47,963 nt of DNA from Alphaproteobacteria bacterium (GTDB taxonomy: Bacteria; Pseudomonadota; Alphaproteobacteria; Sphingomonadales; Sphingomonadaceae), in the NCBI GenBank assembly GCA_019232625.1, contig JAFANP010000066.1:1-47963 (forward strand). Reading direction: 5' to 3'. The translations under genes were made by a program, and so were the position numbers. Below are positions 1 to 7,775 of this stretch, one piece after another. Below the pieces are notes generated by a model that searched no databases, was not told the DNA's origin, and saw nothing but the letters and a program-made list of their open reading frames with translations. Position 1 is the stretch's first letter. Every line of letters begins with the position of its first letter.

Positions 1-89
1 ACCGTCACCGGGGCCGGAGCCGGCGTCGACGGCTGTGCGGGTGCCGGCGCCGCGACGGTGAGGAGGAAGGCCGCGAGCAGGCCGATCAT
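1..89 (-). CDS. Secreted protein, N-terminal fragment (runs off the window)
   Basis: Only the first 29 codons are present. They read as a signal peptide: a short N-terminus (MIGLLAAFLLTVAAPAPAQ) with a hydrophobic core and an APAQ-like cleavage site, then a Pro/Ala/Thr-rich start of the mature chain. The ATG overlaps the stop of the upstream permease gene as ATGA, so translational coupling is likely. This is seen directly in the sequence; the body of the protein is outside the window and its function cannot be told. The frame is too short to stand alone, but the overlap and the signal peptide make it credible. Confidence 0.6.
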   Translation of the reverse strand, partial: MIGLLAAFLLTVAAPAPAQPSTPAPAPVT

Positions 90-1501
90 CGCGCCGCCTC
101 CCGCCCAGCCGTCGAGCGGCTGGCGCCGTAGGCGAAATAGAGGACCAGCCCGACGATATGGGCGCAGAAGAAGTAGATCTCGGTCCGCGAAGGCAGGCTG
201 TAGAAGAGATAGAGGCAGCCGAGGATGCCGAACGGCCCCACCACCCAGGCGAGCGGCGTCGCGAAGCGGCGGGTCGCGTCCGGCGCGCGCCGCCGCATCA
301 CCAGCATGCACGCGCAGACCGCGATGAAGGCGGTGAGCGTGCCGGCATTGGCGAGCGCGGCGAGGTCGGCGAGCGGGATCAGCCCTGCAAGCACCGCGAC
401 GACGAGCGCGGTGAAGATCGTGATCCGCACCGGTGAGCCGCGACCGGTGACCCGCGCCAGCGCTTCCGGCAGCAGCCCGTCGCGCGCCATCACGAAGAAG
501 ATCCGGCTCTGCCCGTAGAAGAAGGCGAGGATCACGGTCGGCAGCGCCACCACCGCGGAGACCGCGAGATATTTCGCCGCCAGCGGCTGGCCGATCTCGC
601 GCAGGATCAAGGCCAGCGGCTCGGGACTGTTGGCGAAGCGGCTGAAGACGAGCGCGCCGATCGCCGCGCCCGCCACCGCCATGTAGATGATCACGCAGGC
701 GAACATCGAGCCGACGATGCCGATCTTGAGATCGCGGCCGGGATTCTTGGTCTCCTCCGCCGCGGTCGCGATCGCATCGAAGCCGTAGAAGGCGAAGAAG
801 ATGATCGCCGCCGCGGCCATGACGCCGCGCTCCACCCCGTCCGGGCCCATCGTCTTGGGAAAGCCGTAGGGCATGAAGGGCTCGAAGCGGGCGGCGTCGA
901 AATAAGGGAGCGTCACCGCGACGAAGACGATGAGGGCGACGATCTTCACCCCCACCAGGATGGCGTTGACGGTCGCGCTCTCGCGGGTCCCGTAGATGAG
1001 CATGCCGGCGACGACGAGGATGATGAAGATGGCGGGGAGGTTGAGGACGCCGCCGAGCTCGGGCCCGTTCACCAGCGCGGCCGGAAGCGCCATGTGGTAG
1101 CTGGCGAGGAAGCCCGAGGCATAGCCCGACCAGCCGACCGCGACGGCGCTCACCACGAGCGAATATTCGAGGATCAGCGCCCAGCCGACGATCCAGGCGA
1201 TGAGCTCGCCGACGACGACGTAGGAATAGGTGTAGGCGCTGCCGGAGGCGGGGATCATCGTCGCCATCTCGGCATAAGCGAGCGCGGCGCAGGCGCAGAT
1301 CAGGCCGGCGATGGCGAAGGAGAGGATGACCGCCGGCCCCGCCTTGGCTGCGCCGACCCCGGTCAAGGTGAGGATTCCGGTGCCGACGATCGCGCCGACG
1401 CCGAGGGCGACGAGGTGCGGCCAGCCGAGGCTGCGGTGGAGCCGGTGCTCGGCGGGCATGTCCTCGTCGGCGACGACCGCCTTGCGTGCGAACAGGTTCA
1501 T
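86..1501 (-). CDS. APC-family amino acid permease (cationic amino acid transporter-like)
   Basis: A 471-residue inner-membrane permease of the amino acid-polyamine-organocation superfamily. The first helix carries the substrate-binding glycine stretch GVGAIVGTGIL near residues 34-44, and about 12 hydrophobic segments follow, with the FFAFYGFDAIATAAEE block typical of CAT/YfnA-type transporters. The start is placed at the ATG before NLFARK; the frame stays open 18 codons further upstream, but that extension is Pro/Gly/Arg-rich and unlike the family. Family knowledge predicts uptake or exchange of amino acids; the substrate cannot be read from sequence. The stop overlaps the start of the secreted protein gene downstream. 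Confidence 0.88.
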   Translation of the reverse strand: MNLFARKAVVADEDMPAEHRLHRSLGWPHLVALGVGAIVGTGILTLTGVGAAKAGPAVILSFAIAGLICACAALAYAEMATMIPASGSAYTYSYVVVGELIAWIVGWALILEYSLVVSAVAVGWSGYASGFLASYHMALPAALVNGPELGGVLNLPAIFIILVVAGMLIYGTRESATVNAILVGVKIVALIVFVAVTLPYFDAARFEPFMPYGFPKTMGPDGVERGVMAAAAIIFFAFYGFDAIATAAEETKNPGRDLKIGIVGSMFACVIIYMAVAGAAIGALVFSRFANSPEPLALILREIGQPLAAKYLAVSAVVALPTVILAFFYGQSRIFFVMARDGLLPEALARVTGRGSPVRITIFTALVVAVLAGLIPLADLAALANAGTLTAFIAVCACMLVMRRRAPDATRRFATPLAWVVGPFGILGCLYLFYSLPSRTEIYFFCAHIVGLVLYFAYGASRSTAGREAAR

Positions 1502-1770
1502 GCGAGCCCCTCCCCGCCCGGAAGGTTCGAAAGGTGTGGAAGGTCGGGCTTCCATGGAAGCGGAAAAATGCGCGCCCGGCGCGAAGCGGGAGCGACGCTG
1601 GGAGCGGCGGCGGCAAGGGCGATTCGCGGTCTCATGGGACGGAGCATGGCAGGCGGCTTCCTATTGTTCCAGCGGCTTTGCCGCGGCGGCGGGCCCGCGT
1701 CCCGGCGCCGCCATTGCGAAGTCGCCCGCCGGGTGCGAAGAAGCGGGCCTTCGACGTGGAAACGACGCCT
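1502..1770. other. Divergent intergenic region, permease / lipoprotein
   Basis: These 269 bases separate two divergently read genes and should hold both promoters. I see no tRNA, riboswitch or clear repeat here. Open frames run through it in several phases because of the high GC content, but none has a credible start or a recognisable product. Confidence 0.4.
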
Positions 1771-2064
1771 ATGAAGCCGCTCCTGCCCGCCCTTCTGCTC
1801 CCGCTCGCCGCGTGCACCGCTCAGGTGTCGCATCCGACGAAGACGCTCGCCGAGCAGCAGGTCGACATCGACTATTGCACCCAGGCGGCGAACCACAAAT
1901 TCTGGATGGATCCGATCGCCGCGCTGCTCAACGCCTATGACTGCCTCGAGGCCAAGGGCTATCAGCGGACCAGGGCGGTGCGCCGCAACGTCGAGAGCGC
2001 GGTCAAGGGTCCCAACCGCCCCGCCGCCCGCCCCGCCGAGCCCTGCCGCGTCCCCTGCACCTGA
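1771..2064 (+). CDS. Small lipoprotein, function unknown
   Basis: A 97-residue protein that opens with MKPLLPALLLPLAAC: two charged or polar residues, a hydrophobic run and a lipobox (LAAC, Cys15), so it should be exported and lipid-anchored. The mature part (TLAEQQVDIDYCTQAA..., with AYDCLEAKGY) contains four further cysteines, two of them in the C-terminal CRVPC. The frame is open upstream, but the ATG at the signal peptide is the natural start. Short lipoproteins of this kind are common in sphingomonads; I do not recognise a function. It is followed by a palindromic repeat and converges on mscL. Confidence 0.7.
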   Translation: MKPLLPALLLPLAACTAQVSHPTKTLAEQQVDIDYCTQAANHKFWMDPIAALLNAYDCLEAKGYQRTRAVRRNVESAVKGPNRPAARPAEPCRVPCT

Positions 2065-2087
2065 AGTCCGGCCCGCCCCCGGGGAAA

Positions 2088-2148
2088 GGGGACACGGACT
2101 TTTTGGAAAGGGGGACGCGTACTTTTTCGTGAAAAGGTACGTGTCCCC
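2088..2148. repeat. REP-like palindrome (GGGGACGCGTACTTTTT / AAAAGGTACGTGTCCCC)
   Basis: Bases 2111-2148 form a near-perfect inverted repeat. The arms start GGGGACGCGTACTTTTTC and end GAAAAGGTACGTGTCCCC, with two G-T wobbles and almost no loop. A degenerate half copy, GGGGACACGGACTTTTTGG, precedes it at 2088-2106. It lies between the convergent lipoprotein and mscL genes and could also act as a bidirectional transcript end. The GGGGAC...GTCCCC ends resemble the other repeat family at 35.3 and 42.6 kb. Confidence 0.75.
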
Positions 2149-2197
2149 ATTCGCGAGCTGAGGCTCTCGCTCATCCCCCGGAAATCTTCGGCGATCG

Positions 2198-2620
2198 CTA
2201 CGGGCGGCGGCGGAGCTCGTCGCGGATTTCGCGGAGGAGCAGGACCTCGTCGGAGGGTCCGGCCGGCGCGGCCTCCGCCGGCGGCATCAGCCGCGTCGCC
2301 CATCTGACCAGCAGGTAGATGATGAAGGCGAGGATCAGGAAGTTGACGACCGCCGTCACGAAGGCGCCGTAGCCCAGCATCGGCACCCCGGCCGCCTTAA
2401 GCGCGGCATAGCTCATCGGCCCGTGATAGCCGTCCGGCACCGGCCCGAGCAGGACGAAATAGTCCGAGAAGTCGAGCCCGCCGAGCAGCTTGCCGACGAC
2501 GGGCATGATGACGTCGTCGGTGAGCGAGGCGACGATCGCCGCGAAGGCCGCGCCGATGATGACGGCGACGGCGAGATCGAGCACGTTGCCGCGCGCGATG
2601 AAGGCTTTGAATCCGGACAT
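2198..2620 (-). CDS. mscL: Large-conductance mechanosensitive channel
   Basis: A 140-residue MscL subunit that opens a wide inner-membrane pore when membrane tension rises after hypo-osmotic shock. The amphipathic N-terminus and pore helix read FKAFIARGNVLDLAVAVIIG, followed by the periplasmic loop (YFVLLGPVPDG...), a second transmembrane helix (FVTAVVNFLILAFIIYLLVR) and the C-terminal helical bundle ending LREIRDELRRRP. Length and domain order match the family. The ATG at MSGFK was chosen over a long upstream extension that is arginine-rich and without homology. It is monocistronic, between a palindromic repeat and the J-domain gene. Confidence 0.97.
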   Translation of the reverse strand: MSGFKAFIARGNVLDLAVAVIIGAAFAAIVASLTDDVIMPVVGKLLGGLDFSDYFVLLGPVPDGYHGPMSYAALKAAGVPMLGYGAFVTAVVNFLILAFIIYLLVRWATRLMPPAEAAPAGPSDEVLLLREIRDELRRRP

Positions 2621-2705
2621 GGCCACCCTCCCCTTGTCGCGGCGACTATCCGCTATCGGGGCGCCGAAGTCGAGCCGGGGGCGCAACGAACGCGCCCCGC
2701 CGCGA

Positions 2706-3434
2706 TCAGTAGATGTAGCCCTGGCGCTCCAGGAAGTCCTTCTCCCGCGCCGTGCGGGCGGCCGGGGGGCGGCGCCGCGCCGGCTTGGCCGTGCCGCGCG
2801 TCCAGGCGGGGCGGCGGGCGGGCGCCCGGACCGCCGGACTCGCCGCATTATCGGGAGCGAGGGCCGGCGCGGGAATGGTCGAAAGCGGCTCGGCCTGCGG
2901 CGCGGCTTCGACCTTGGGCGGCGCCGCCGCCGGGCGCTGCGGCGCATAGGCCTCGGCGCGGATTTCGGCGAGCTCCGCCTCGCTCAGCGCCTCGCCCGGC
3001 TTGAACGGCTGGGTGCGAAGGTCCGGCTCGGCGAGCAAGGCGGCGCGCGCGGCCTCCGCCGTGTCGAGCGGCCCCACCTTCCCCTTGCTCGCCATCAGCG
3101 CGATCATGCCCGCGAGCACCATCGCGACGAGCCAGCCGCCCCAGCCGAAGAAGTTCGTTCGCCGCGGCGCCGGCGGCGGCACGTAGCTGGCGAGCTGCAC
3201 GTTCTGCTGGCGGATCCATTCCTTCTGGTCGTAGTCGGCGCGGCGCGAGGCCTCGCGCAGCACCGCATAGGCCTGGTTGATGTCGGCCGCGCTCGGCCCT
3301 CCGGCCGGCGCCGGCGCGCCGCCCTGGTCGGGATGATATTTCTTCATCAAGGCGCGATAGGCGGCCTCGATCACCACCGACTCCGCGTCGGGGGCGACGC
3401 CGAGCGTCTGGTAATAGGTACGGGCGGAGGCCAT
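2706..3434 (-). CDS. J-domain protein with a membrane anchor
   Basis: A 242-residue protein with an N-terminal DnaJ domain (residues about 5-70: YYQTLGV, then the HPD tripeptide at 34-36 and YAVLREASRRADYD). The HPD motif means it should stimulate an Hsp70 ATPase. After a proline-rich linker comes one membrane segment (WLVAMVLAGMIALMAS, about 100-115), then a long Ala/Pro/Arg-rich tail ending in a basic RQGYIY. There is no G/F region or zinc finger, so this is a class C J protein rather than DnaJ itself. The J domain sits before the span, probably on the cytoplasmic side. The client is unknown. Confidence 0.88.
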   Translation of the reverse strand: MASARTYYQTLGVAPDAESVVIEAAYRALMKKYHPDQGGAPAPAGGPSAADINQAYAVLREASRRADYDQKEWIRQQNVQLASYVPPPAPRRTNFFGWGGWLVAMVLAGMIALMASKGKVGPLDTAEAARAALLAEPDLRTQPFKPGEALSEAELAEIRAEAYAPQRPAAAPPKVEAAPQAEPLSTIPAPALAPDNAASPAVRAPARRPAWTRGTAKPARRRPPAARTAREKDFLERQGYIY

Positions 3435-3539
3435 TCCCCCTTGTCTGGCCGATAAGGCGCGGAATTTCCAGCCTGCCCGCGTTGCCGCCCCGAGCCGAAG
3501 TTGGTAGGCCGGCCTATCGGCAGCGAGGAGGATCTGGCC

Positions 3540-3947
3540 ATGCGGGACGTCGGTTTGCCAGAGCGCTGGGCGCCCGCGCTGCTCAGCCTGCTGCGCTTCG
3601 TGGCCGGCCTCATCTTCCTCGAACATGGCGCGCAGAAGCTTCTCGGCTTTCCGCCCTCGCCCATGCCGCAGCCGGCGCCGATGACTCTCTTCTGGTTCGG
3701 CGGCATCCTCGAGCTGGTCGGCGGCACGCTCGTCGCGCTCGGCCTCTTCACCCGCCCGGTCGCCTTCCTGCTCTCGGGCGAGATGGCGATCGCCTATTGG
3801 ATGTTCCACGCCCCGCAATCGCCCTACCCCGCCGTCAACATGGGCGATGCGGCGATCCTCTATTGCTTCGTCTTCCTCTATCTCGCCGCCGCCGGGCCCG
3901 GGCCGTGGAGCCTCGACGCGACGATGCGCCGCGGCCGCCGGCGGTGA
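3540..3947 (+). CDS. DoxX family membrane protein
   Basis: A roughly 135-residue protein with four hydrophobic segments, matching the DoxX family: RFVAGLIFLEHGAQKLLGF in helix 1, then FWFGGILELVGGTLVALGLFTRPVAF and a C-terminal span (AAILYCFVFLYLAAAGPGPWSLD). Family members are inner-membrane proteins linked loosely to redox stress or quinone handling; the exact reaction is not settled. The ATG at 3540 follows a good AGGAGG ribosome binding site; an in-frame TTG at 3501 is less likely. It is divergent from the J-domain gene. Confidence 0.9.
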   Translation: MRDVGLPERWAPALLSLLRFVAGLIFLEHGAQKLLGFPPSPMPQPAPMTLFWFGGILELVGGTLVALGLFTRPVAFLLSGEMAIAYWMFHAPQSPYPAVNMGDAAILYCFVFLYLAAAGPGPWSLDATMRRGRRR

Positions 3948-3984
3948 ACGCGCTGGCGGAGTACGAAGGAACCCCATCGCTCAC

Positions 3985-4115
3985 CCGCTCATCCTGAGTA
4001 GGGGCCCTGAGCGACGCCGCAGGCGGCGTCGAAGTGGCCCGTATCGAAGGACCAATCGGTGCGGTCCCTCGATAACGCCGCTTCGCCAGGCTCAGCGGCT
4101 ACTCAGGATGAGCGG
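3985..4115. repeat. Inverted repeat with CCGCTCATCCTGAGTA arms
   Basis: Sixteen-base perfect arms, CCGCTCATCCTGAGTA at 3985-4000 and its complement at 4100-4115, enclose smaller palindromes (GACGCCGCAGGCGGCGTC and GAAG/CTTC blocks). The element fills the gap between the convergent DoxX and cell wall hydrolase genes. A half copy (CCGCTCATCCTGA) occurs at 46109-46121, so this is a dispersed repeat family rather than a one-off terminator. Confidence 0.75.
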
Positions 4116-4145
4116 CTAGAGCGATCGGAGTCCCGCGACGGGCGC

Positions 4146-5135
4146 CTAGCGGACCGCGACCGGGGCGGAGTCGCCTGAGGAAGGCGCGGCGTCGGGCGCC
4201 GCCTCGGCGGCAGGCTCGGCGGCCGCCGGCGGGCTGCCGCGGTGGACCCGGACGTCGGACGCGGAGGCGAGGACGCCGCCGGAGCGGTGGATCCGCACCG
4301 CGCTGCCGTCGTCGCCGGTGACGAGGTGCATCGCCGGCTCGGCGCCGCGATGGACCGAGACGCCGGCGGCGATCTCGACTCGGCCTTCCGGCGCGGGAGC
4401 CTCGGCTTCGGCTTCGCCCGCCGCCGACTGCGCCAGCGCCTCGGCGCCCACATAGGGGCGGCGGAACGAGCGGGGATCGCCCCACTCGCCGTGCCAGCGG
4501 TAGAAGATGTGCGAGCCGATCGTCACCGCCTTGGCCATCGCCGCCGCCCACCACGGGCGGATGGCGGTGGTGTGATAGTGGGTGGCGAGGCCGACCGGGG
4601 CGTAGACATAGCCCGCCAGCGCCTGCTCGGCGATGCGCTGGGCGCGCTCCCAGGCGCCGCGCTCGCGGGCATGGGCGAGCGAGCCGTCGCAGGTGAAGCT
4701 GAACTGGCAGCCGGTGGTGCGGTTGGAGCCCTGGTAGACCACGCCGCAGACGGTCTTGGGAAAGGCGGGGTGGCGGACGCGGTTGAGGACGACCTGCGCC
4801 ACGGCGCGCTGGCCGCCTTCGCTCTCCGAGCGCGCCTCGTAATAGACGGCGGCGGTGAGGCAATTGAGGGCGGACTGGACGTCCCCTCCCGACGCGCCGC
4901 CGATGTCGAACGGCCGCGCGGGCGAGCCGACCGCGATCTCCTCGGCGAGCTTCTCCGGCGGCGGCGGCTCTTCGGTGGCGAGCGGCAGAGACAGACTTTG
5001 GAACCCCGGGGCGGCGTAGCTGCCGCTCGCGGCCGCGCGCGTGCCGGCGGAGGCGAGCGGGCTTACGGTGCCCGCCGCGGGGACGCAGGACGCGCCGAGC
5101 AGCAGGATCGGCCAGCCCAGAACAGCCTTGTGCAT
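4146..5135 (-). CDS. Cell wall hydrolase, SleB-like (Hydrolase_2)
   Basis: A 329-residue exported peptidoglycan hydrolase. An N-terminal hydrophobic leader (VLGWPILLLGASCVPAAG) is followed by a low-complexity linker and the SleB-type catalytic domain at about residues 83-220, with the catalytic glutamate in AAVYYEARSE (Glu100) and the family blocks QRAVAQVVLNRVRHPAFP, GCQFSFTCDG and ATHYHTTAIRP. These enzymes cleave glycan strands as lytic transglycosylases. The C-terminal tail of about 100 residues is unusual: it repeats a short [VI]HR[GS] motif (SVHRGAEPA, RIHRSGG, RVHRGSPP). The cysteine at 17 is not in a proper lipobox. Confidence 0.9.
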   Translation of the reverse strand: MHKAVLGWPILLLGASCVPAAGTVSPLASAGTRAAASGSYAAPGFQSLSLPLATEEPPPPEKLAEEIAVGSPARPFDIGGASGGDVQSALNCLTAAVYYEARSESEGGQRAVAQVVLNRVRHPAFPKTVCGVVYQGSNRTTGCQFSFTCDGSLAHARERGAWERAQRIAEQALAGYVYAPVGLATHYHTTAIRPWWAAAMAKAVTIGSHIFYRWHGEWGDPRSFRRPYVGAEALAQSAAGEAEAEAPAPEGRVEIAAGVSVHRGAEPAMHLVTGDDGSAVRIHRSGGVLASASDVRVHRGSPPAAAEPAAEAAPDAAPSSGDSAPVAVR

Positions 5136-5283
5136 GGATACGCGCCCCGTCCTTGGAAAGCGCCGGTCTAGGGGCGAGACGTTAGAAGTCGGTTAACCGT
5201 GGCCCTTCCCAGGGCCGGCCAACTGGACATGAGGGCCGCGAGCCGCCAAAGGAGCCGGGCTTTCAACCGCGCCCGAGGATGGA

Positions 5284-6474
5284 ATGTCCGACCCCAAGAT
5301 CGCCCGTTTCGACTGGGCGGATCCCTTCGCGCTCGACGCGCAGCTCAGCGACGAGGAGAGGCTCGTCCGGGACACCGCTCATGCTTACGCCCAGGAGCGG
5401 CTGCTGCCGCGGGTGACGAGCGCCTTCCTCGACGAGCGCTTCGACCGCGAGATCATGACCGAGATGGGCGAGCTCGGCCTGCTCGGCGCGACCATTCCGC
5501 CGCGCTACGGCGGCGCCGGGCTCAACTACGTCAGCTACGGCCTCGTCGCGCGGGAGGTCGAGCGGGTCGACAGCGGCTATCGCTCCGCCATGTCGGTCCA
5601 GTCCTCGCTCGTCATGCACCCGATCCACGCCTACGGGTCCGACGCGCAGCGGGAGAAATACCTTCCGAAGCTCGCCACCGGCGAGTGGGTCGGCTGCTTC
5701 GGGCTGACCGAGCCGGACGCGGGCTCGGACCCGGGCAGCATGCGCACCCGCGCGGCGCGGATCGACGGCGGCTTCCGGCTCAGCGGCTCCAAGATGTGGA
5801 TCACCAACGCGCCGATCGCCGACGTCTTCGTCGTCTGGGCCAAGTCCGACGCGCATGAGGGGCGGATACGCGGCTTCGTCCTCGAGAAGGGCATGGCCGG
5901 CCTCGCCGCGCCCAAGATCGGCGAGAAGCTGTCGCTGCGCGCCTCGATCACCGGCGAGATCGTCATGGACGGGGTCGAGGTGCCGGAGGAGAATCTGCTG
6001 CCCGGGGTGGAGGGGCTGAAGGGCCCGTTCGGCTGCCTCAACCGCGCCCGCTACGGCATCGCCTGGGGGGCGATGGGCGCGGCCGAGGCCTGCTACGAGG
6101 CGGCGCGCCGCTACACGCTTGAGCGCAAGCAGTTCGGCCGCCCGCTCGCCGCCACCCAGCTCGTCCAGATGAAGCTTGCCAACATGGCGACCGAGATCGG
6201 CCTCGGCCTGCAGGCGGCGCTGCGCGTCGGCCGGCGGATGGACGAGGGCGAGCTGATCCCCGAGGCGATCAGCCTCATCAAGCGCAACAATGTCGGCAAG
6301 GCGCTCGACATCGCCCGGGTGGCGCGGGACATGCACGGCGGCAACGGCATCTCGGCCGAGTTCCACGTCATGCGCCACTCGAACAATCTCGAGACGGTGA
6401 ACACCTACGAGGGCACGCACGACGTCCACGGCCTGATCCTCGGGCGGGCGATCACCGGGATCTCGGCTTTTTGA
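5284..6474 (+). CDS. gcdH: Glutaryl-CoA dehydrogenase
   Basis: A 396-residue acyl-CoA dehydrogenase of the glutaryl-CoA type, which oxidises and decarboxylates glutaryl-CoA to crotonyl-CoA using FAD and electron-transfer flavoprotein, late in lysine and tryptophan breakdown. Visible signatures are [34 protein letters not shown] (FAD and substrate loop), [15 protein letters not shown], and the C-terminal [20 protein letters not shown], in which Glu376 is the expected catalytic base. Length matches the family. The ATG follows a GAGGATGGA ribosome binding site. The next gene, a class III CoA-transferase, plausibly makes its substrate. Confidence 0.95.
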   Translation: MSDPKIARFDWADPFALDAQLSDEERLVRDTAHAYAQERLLPRVTSAFLDERFDREIMTEMGELGLLGATIPPRYGGAGLNYVSYGLVAREVERVDSGYRSAMSVQSSLVMHPIHAYGSDAQREKYLPKLATGEWVGCFGLTEPDAGSDPGSMRTRAARIDGGFRLSGSKMWITNAPIADVFVVWAKSDAHEGRIRGFVLEKGMAGLAAPKIGEKLSLRASITGEIVMDGVEVPEENLLPGVEGLKGPFGCLNRARYGIAWGAMGAAEACYEAARRYTLERKQFGRPLAATQLVQMKLANMATEIGLGLQAALRVGRRMDEGELIPEAISLIKRNNVGKALDIARVARDMHGGNGISAEFHVMRHSNNLETVNTYEGTHDVHGLILGRAITGISAF

Positions 6475-6475
6475 T

Positions 6476-6585
6476 CCCCCCTCCCTGCACGCAGGGAGGG
6501 GACGGGGGTGGGTGCGCCTCCGGAAAAGCATCGCCCTCCATCGACATACCCACCCCCAGCCCCTCCCTGCGTGCAGGGAGGGGAG
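6476..6585. repeat. Paired CCCCTCCCTGC hairpins between gcdH and the CoA-transferase gene
   Basis: Two hairpins, each CCCCTCCCTGC followed by GCAGGGAGGGG, face each other and also pair over their flanks (GGGGGTGGGT against ACCCACCCCC). The element fills nearly the whole gap and ends only a few bases before the CoA-transferase ATG, whose ribosome binding site (GGGGAGG) is the end of the second hairpin. Folding of the RNA could therefore influence its translation. Similar blocks occur at 25.6 and 47.9 kb. Confidence 0.75.
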
Positions 6586-6591
6586 GCGATC

Positions 6592-7710
6592 ATGGATAAA
6601 CCCCTTGCCGGCGTGAAGGTGCTGGAGTTGGCTCGGATCCTGGCCGGGCCGTGGGCGGGCCAGCTGCTCGCCGATCTCGGCGCGGACGTGATCAAGATCG
6701 AGCGGCCGGGCACCGGCGACGATACCCGGCAATGGGGGCCGCCCTTCGCCGCCGACGGCGCGGCGGCCTATTTCCACGCCTGCAACCGCGGCAAGAAGTC
6801 GGTCGCGCTCGATCTCGCCGCGCCGGAGGGTCAGGAGGCGGTGCGGCGCCTCGCCGCCGAGGCGGACGTCCTCATCGAGAATTTCAAGGTGGGCGGCCTC
6901 GCCCGCTACGGGCTCGACTATAGCGCCTTGTCGGCGCTCAACCCCGGCCTCGTCTATTGCTCGATCACCGGCTTCGGCCAGGACGGCCCCTATGCGCTCC
7001 GGGCGGGCTACGACTTCGTCGTTCAGGCGATGGGCGGCGCGATGTCGCTCACCGGCGAGCCGGACGGGGCGCCGCAGAAGTCGGGCGTCGCCTATGCCGA
7101 CCTGTTCACCGGCCTTTATGCGAGCGTCGCCATCCTCGCGGCGCTGAGGGCGCGGGACCGGAGCGGCCGCGGCGCCCATCTCGACCTCGCCCTGCTCGAC
7201 ACCCAGGTGGCGGTGCTCGCCAACCAGGCGCTGAGCTGGATGGTTTCGGGCGAGGTGCCGCACCGGATGGGCAACGGCCATGCCGCGCTCGTCCCCTACC
7301 AGGCGTTCGGGGCGGCGGACGGCGAGTTGATCGTGGCGGTGGGCAACGACCGCCAGTTCGAGCGGCTGTGCGGCGTGCTCGGCCTCCCCGATCTGGCGCG
7401 CGATCCCCGCTTCGCGACCAATCCGGCGCGGGTGGAGCACCGTGCCGCGCTCCTGCCGCTGATCGAGACGGCGATCGCGCCGCGGGCCTGCGGCGAGCTT
7501 TCCGAGGCGCTGGAGGCGGCGGGGATTCCGGCGGGGCCGGTCAACGCGGTCGACGCCGTCTTCGCCGACCCGCAGGTCGTCCATCGCGGCCTGAGGCTCG
7601 ACGGCGGGGTGCCCGGGCTCGCCTCGCCGATCGTCATCGACGGCCGGCGGCAGGCGGCGGCGGCCGGCGGCCCCGCCTTGGGCGCCGGCCCGGGGCGCTT
7701 CGAAGACTGA
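6592..7710 (+). CDS. CaiB/BaiF class III CoA-transferase
   Basis: A 372-residue family III CoA-transferase, which moves CoA between carboxylic acids through an aspartyl-CoA thioester. Visible are the N-terminal PLAGVKVLELARILAGPWAGQLLADLGADVIKIE block, RGKKSVALDLAAPEG, and the catalytic aspartate in SGVAYADLFTG (Asp170). It is somewhat shorter than the roughly 400-residue norm but complete. Its place directly after gcdH suggests it activates glutarate, as the mammalian SUGCT enzyme does; that is inference. The ATG sits at the edge of the upstream hairpin repeat. Confidence 0.9.
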   Translation: MDKPLAGVKVLELARILAGPWAGQLLADLGADVIKIERPGTGDDTRQWGPPFAADGAAAYFHACNRGKKSVALDLAAPEGQEAVRRLAAEADVLIENFKVGGLARYGLDYSALSALNPGLVYCSITGFGQDGPYALRAGYDFVVQAMGGAMSLTGEPDGAPQKSGVAYADLFTGLYASVAILAALRARDRSGRGAHLDLALLDTQVAVLANQALSWMVSGEVPHRMGNGHAALVPYQAFGAADGELIVAVGNDRQFERLCGVLGLPDLARDPRFATNPARVEHRAALLPLIETAIAPRACGELSEALEAAGIPAGPVNAVDAVFADPQVVHRGLRLDGGVPGLASPIVIDGRRQAAAAGGPALGAGPGRFED

Positions 7711-7775
7711 TCCGGGTTGTTGTCACGGGGGCCTGCTGGCGTCATGATCCTCAGGTAGTTGAGGAGGAAGGCTTT

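Noticed and set aside
2700-3000. Plus-strand frames over the J-domain gene
   Set aside because: Arg/Gly/Ala-rich translations with no start context; the minus-strand J-domain protein explains the region.
6476-6585. A simple intrinsic terminator after gcdH
   Set aside because: The hairpins are strong but no run of T follows, and the same element occurs in places where a terminator would make no sense. It was recorded as a repeat.
5263-7584. A very long open frame antisense to gcdH and the CoA-transferase
   Set aside because: It mirrors two well-conserved genes in a high-GC region, has Arg/His/Asp-rich composition and no recognisable domain. The same applies to long antisense frames over bamA, icd and the EF-G paralogue.
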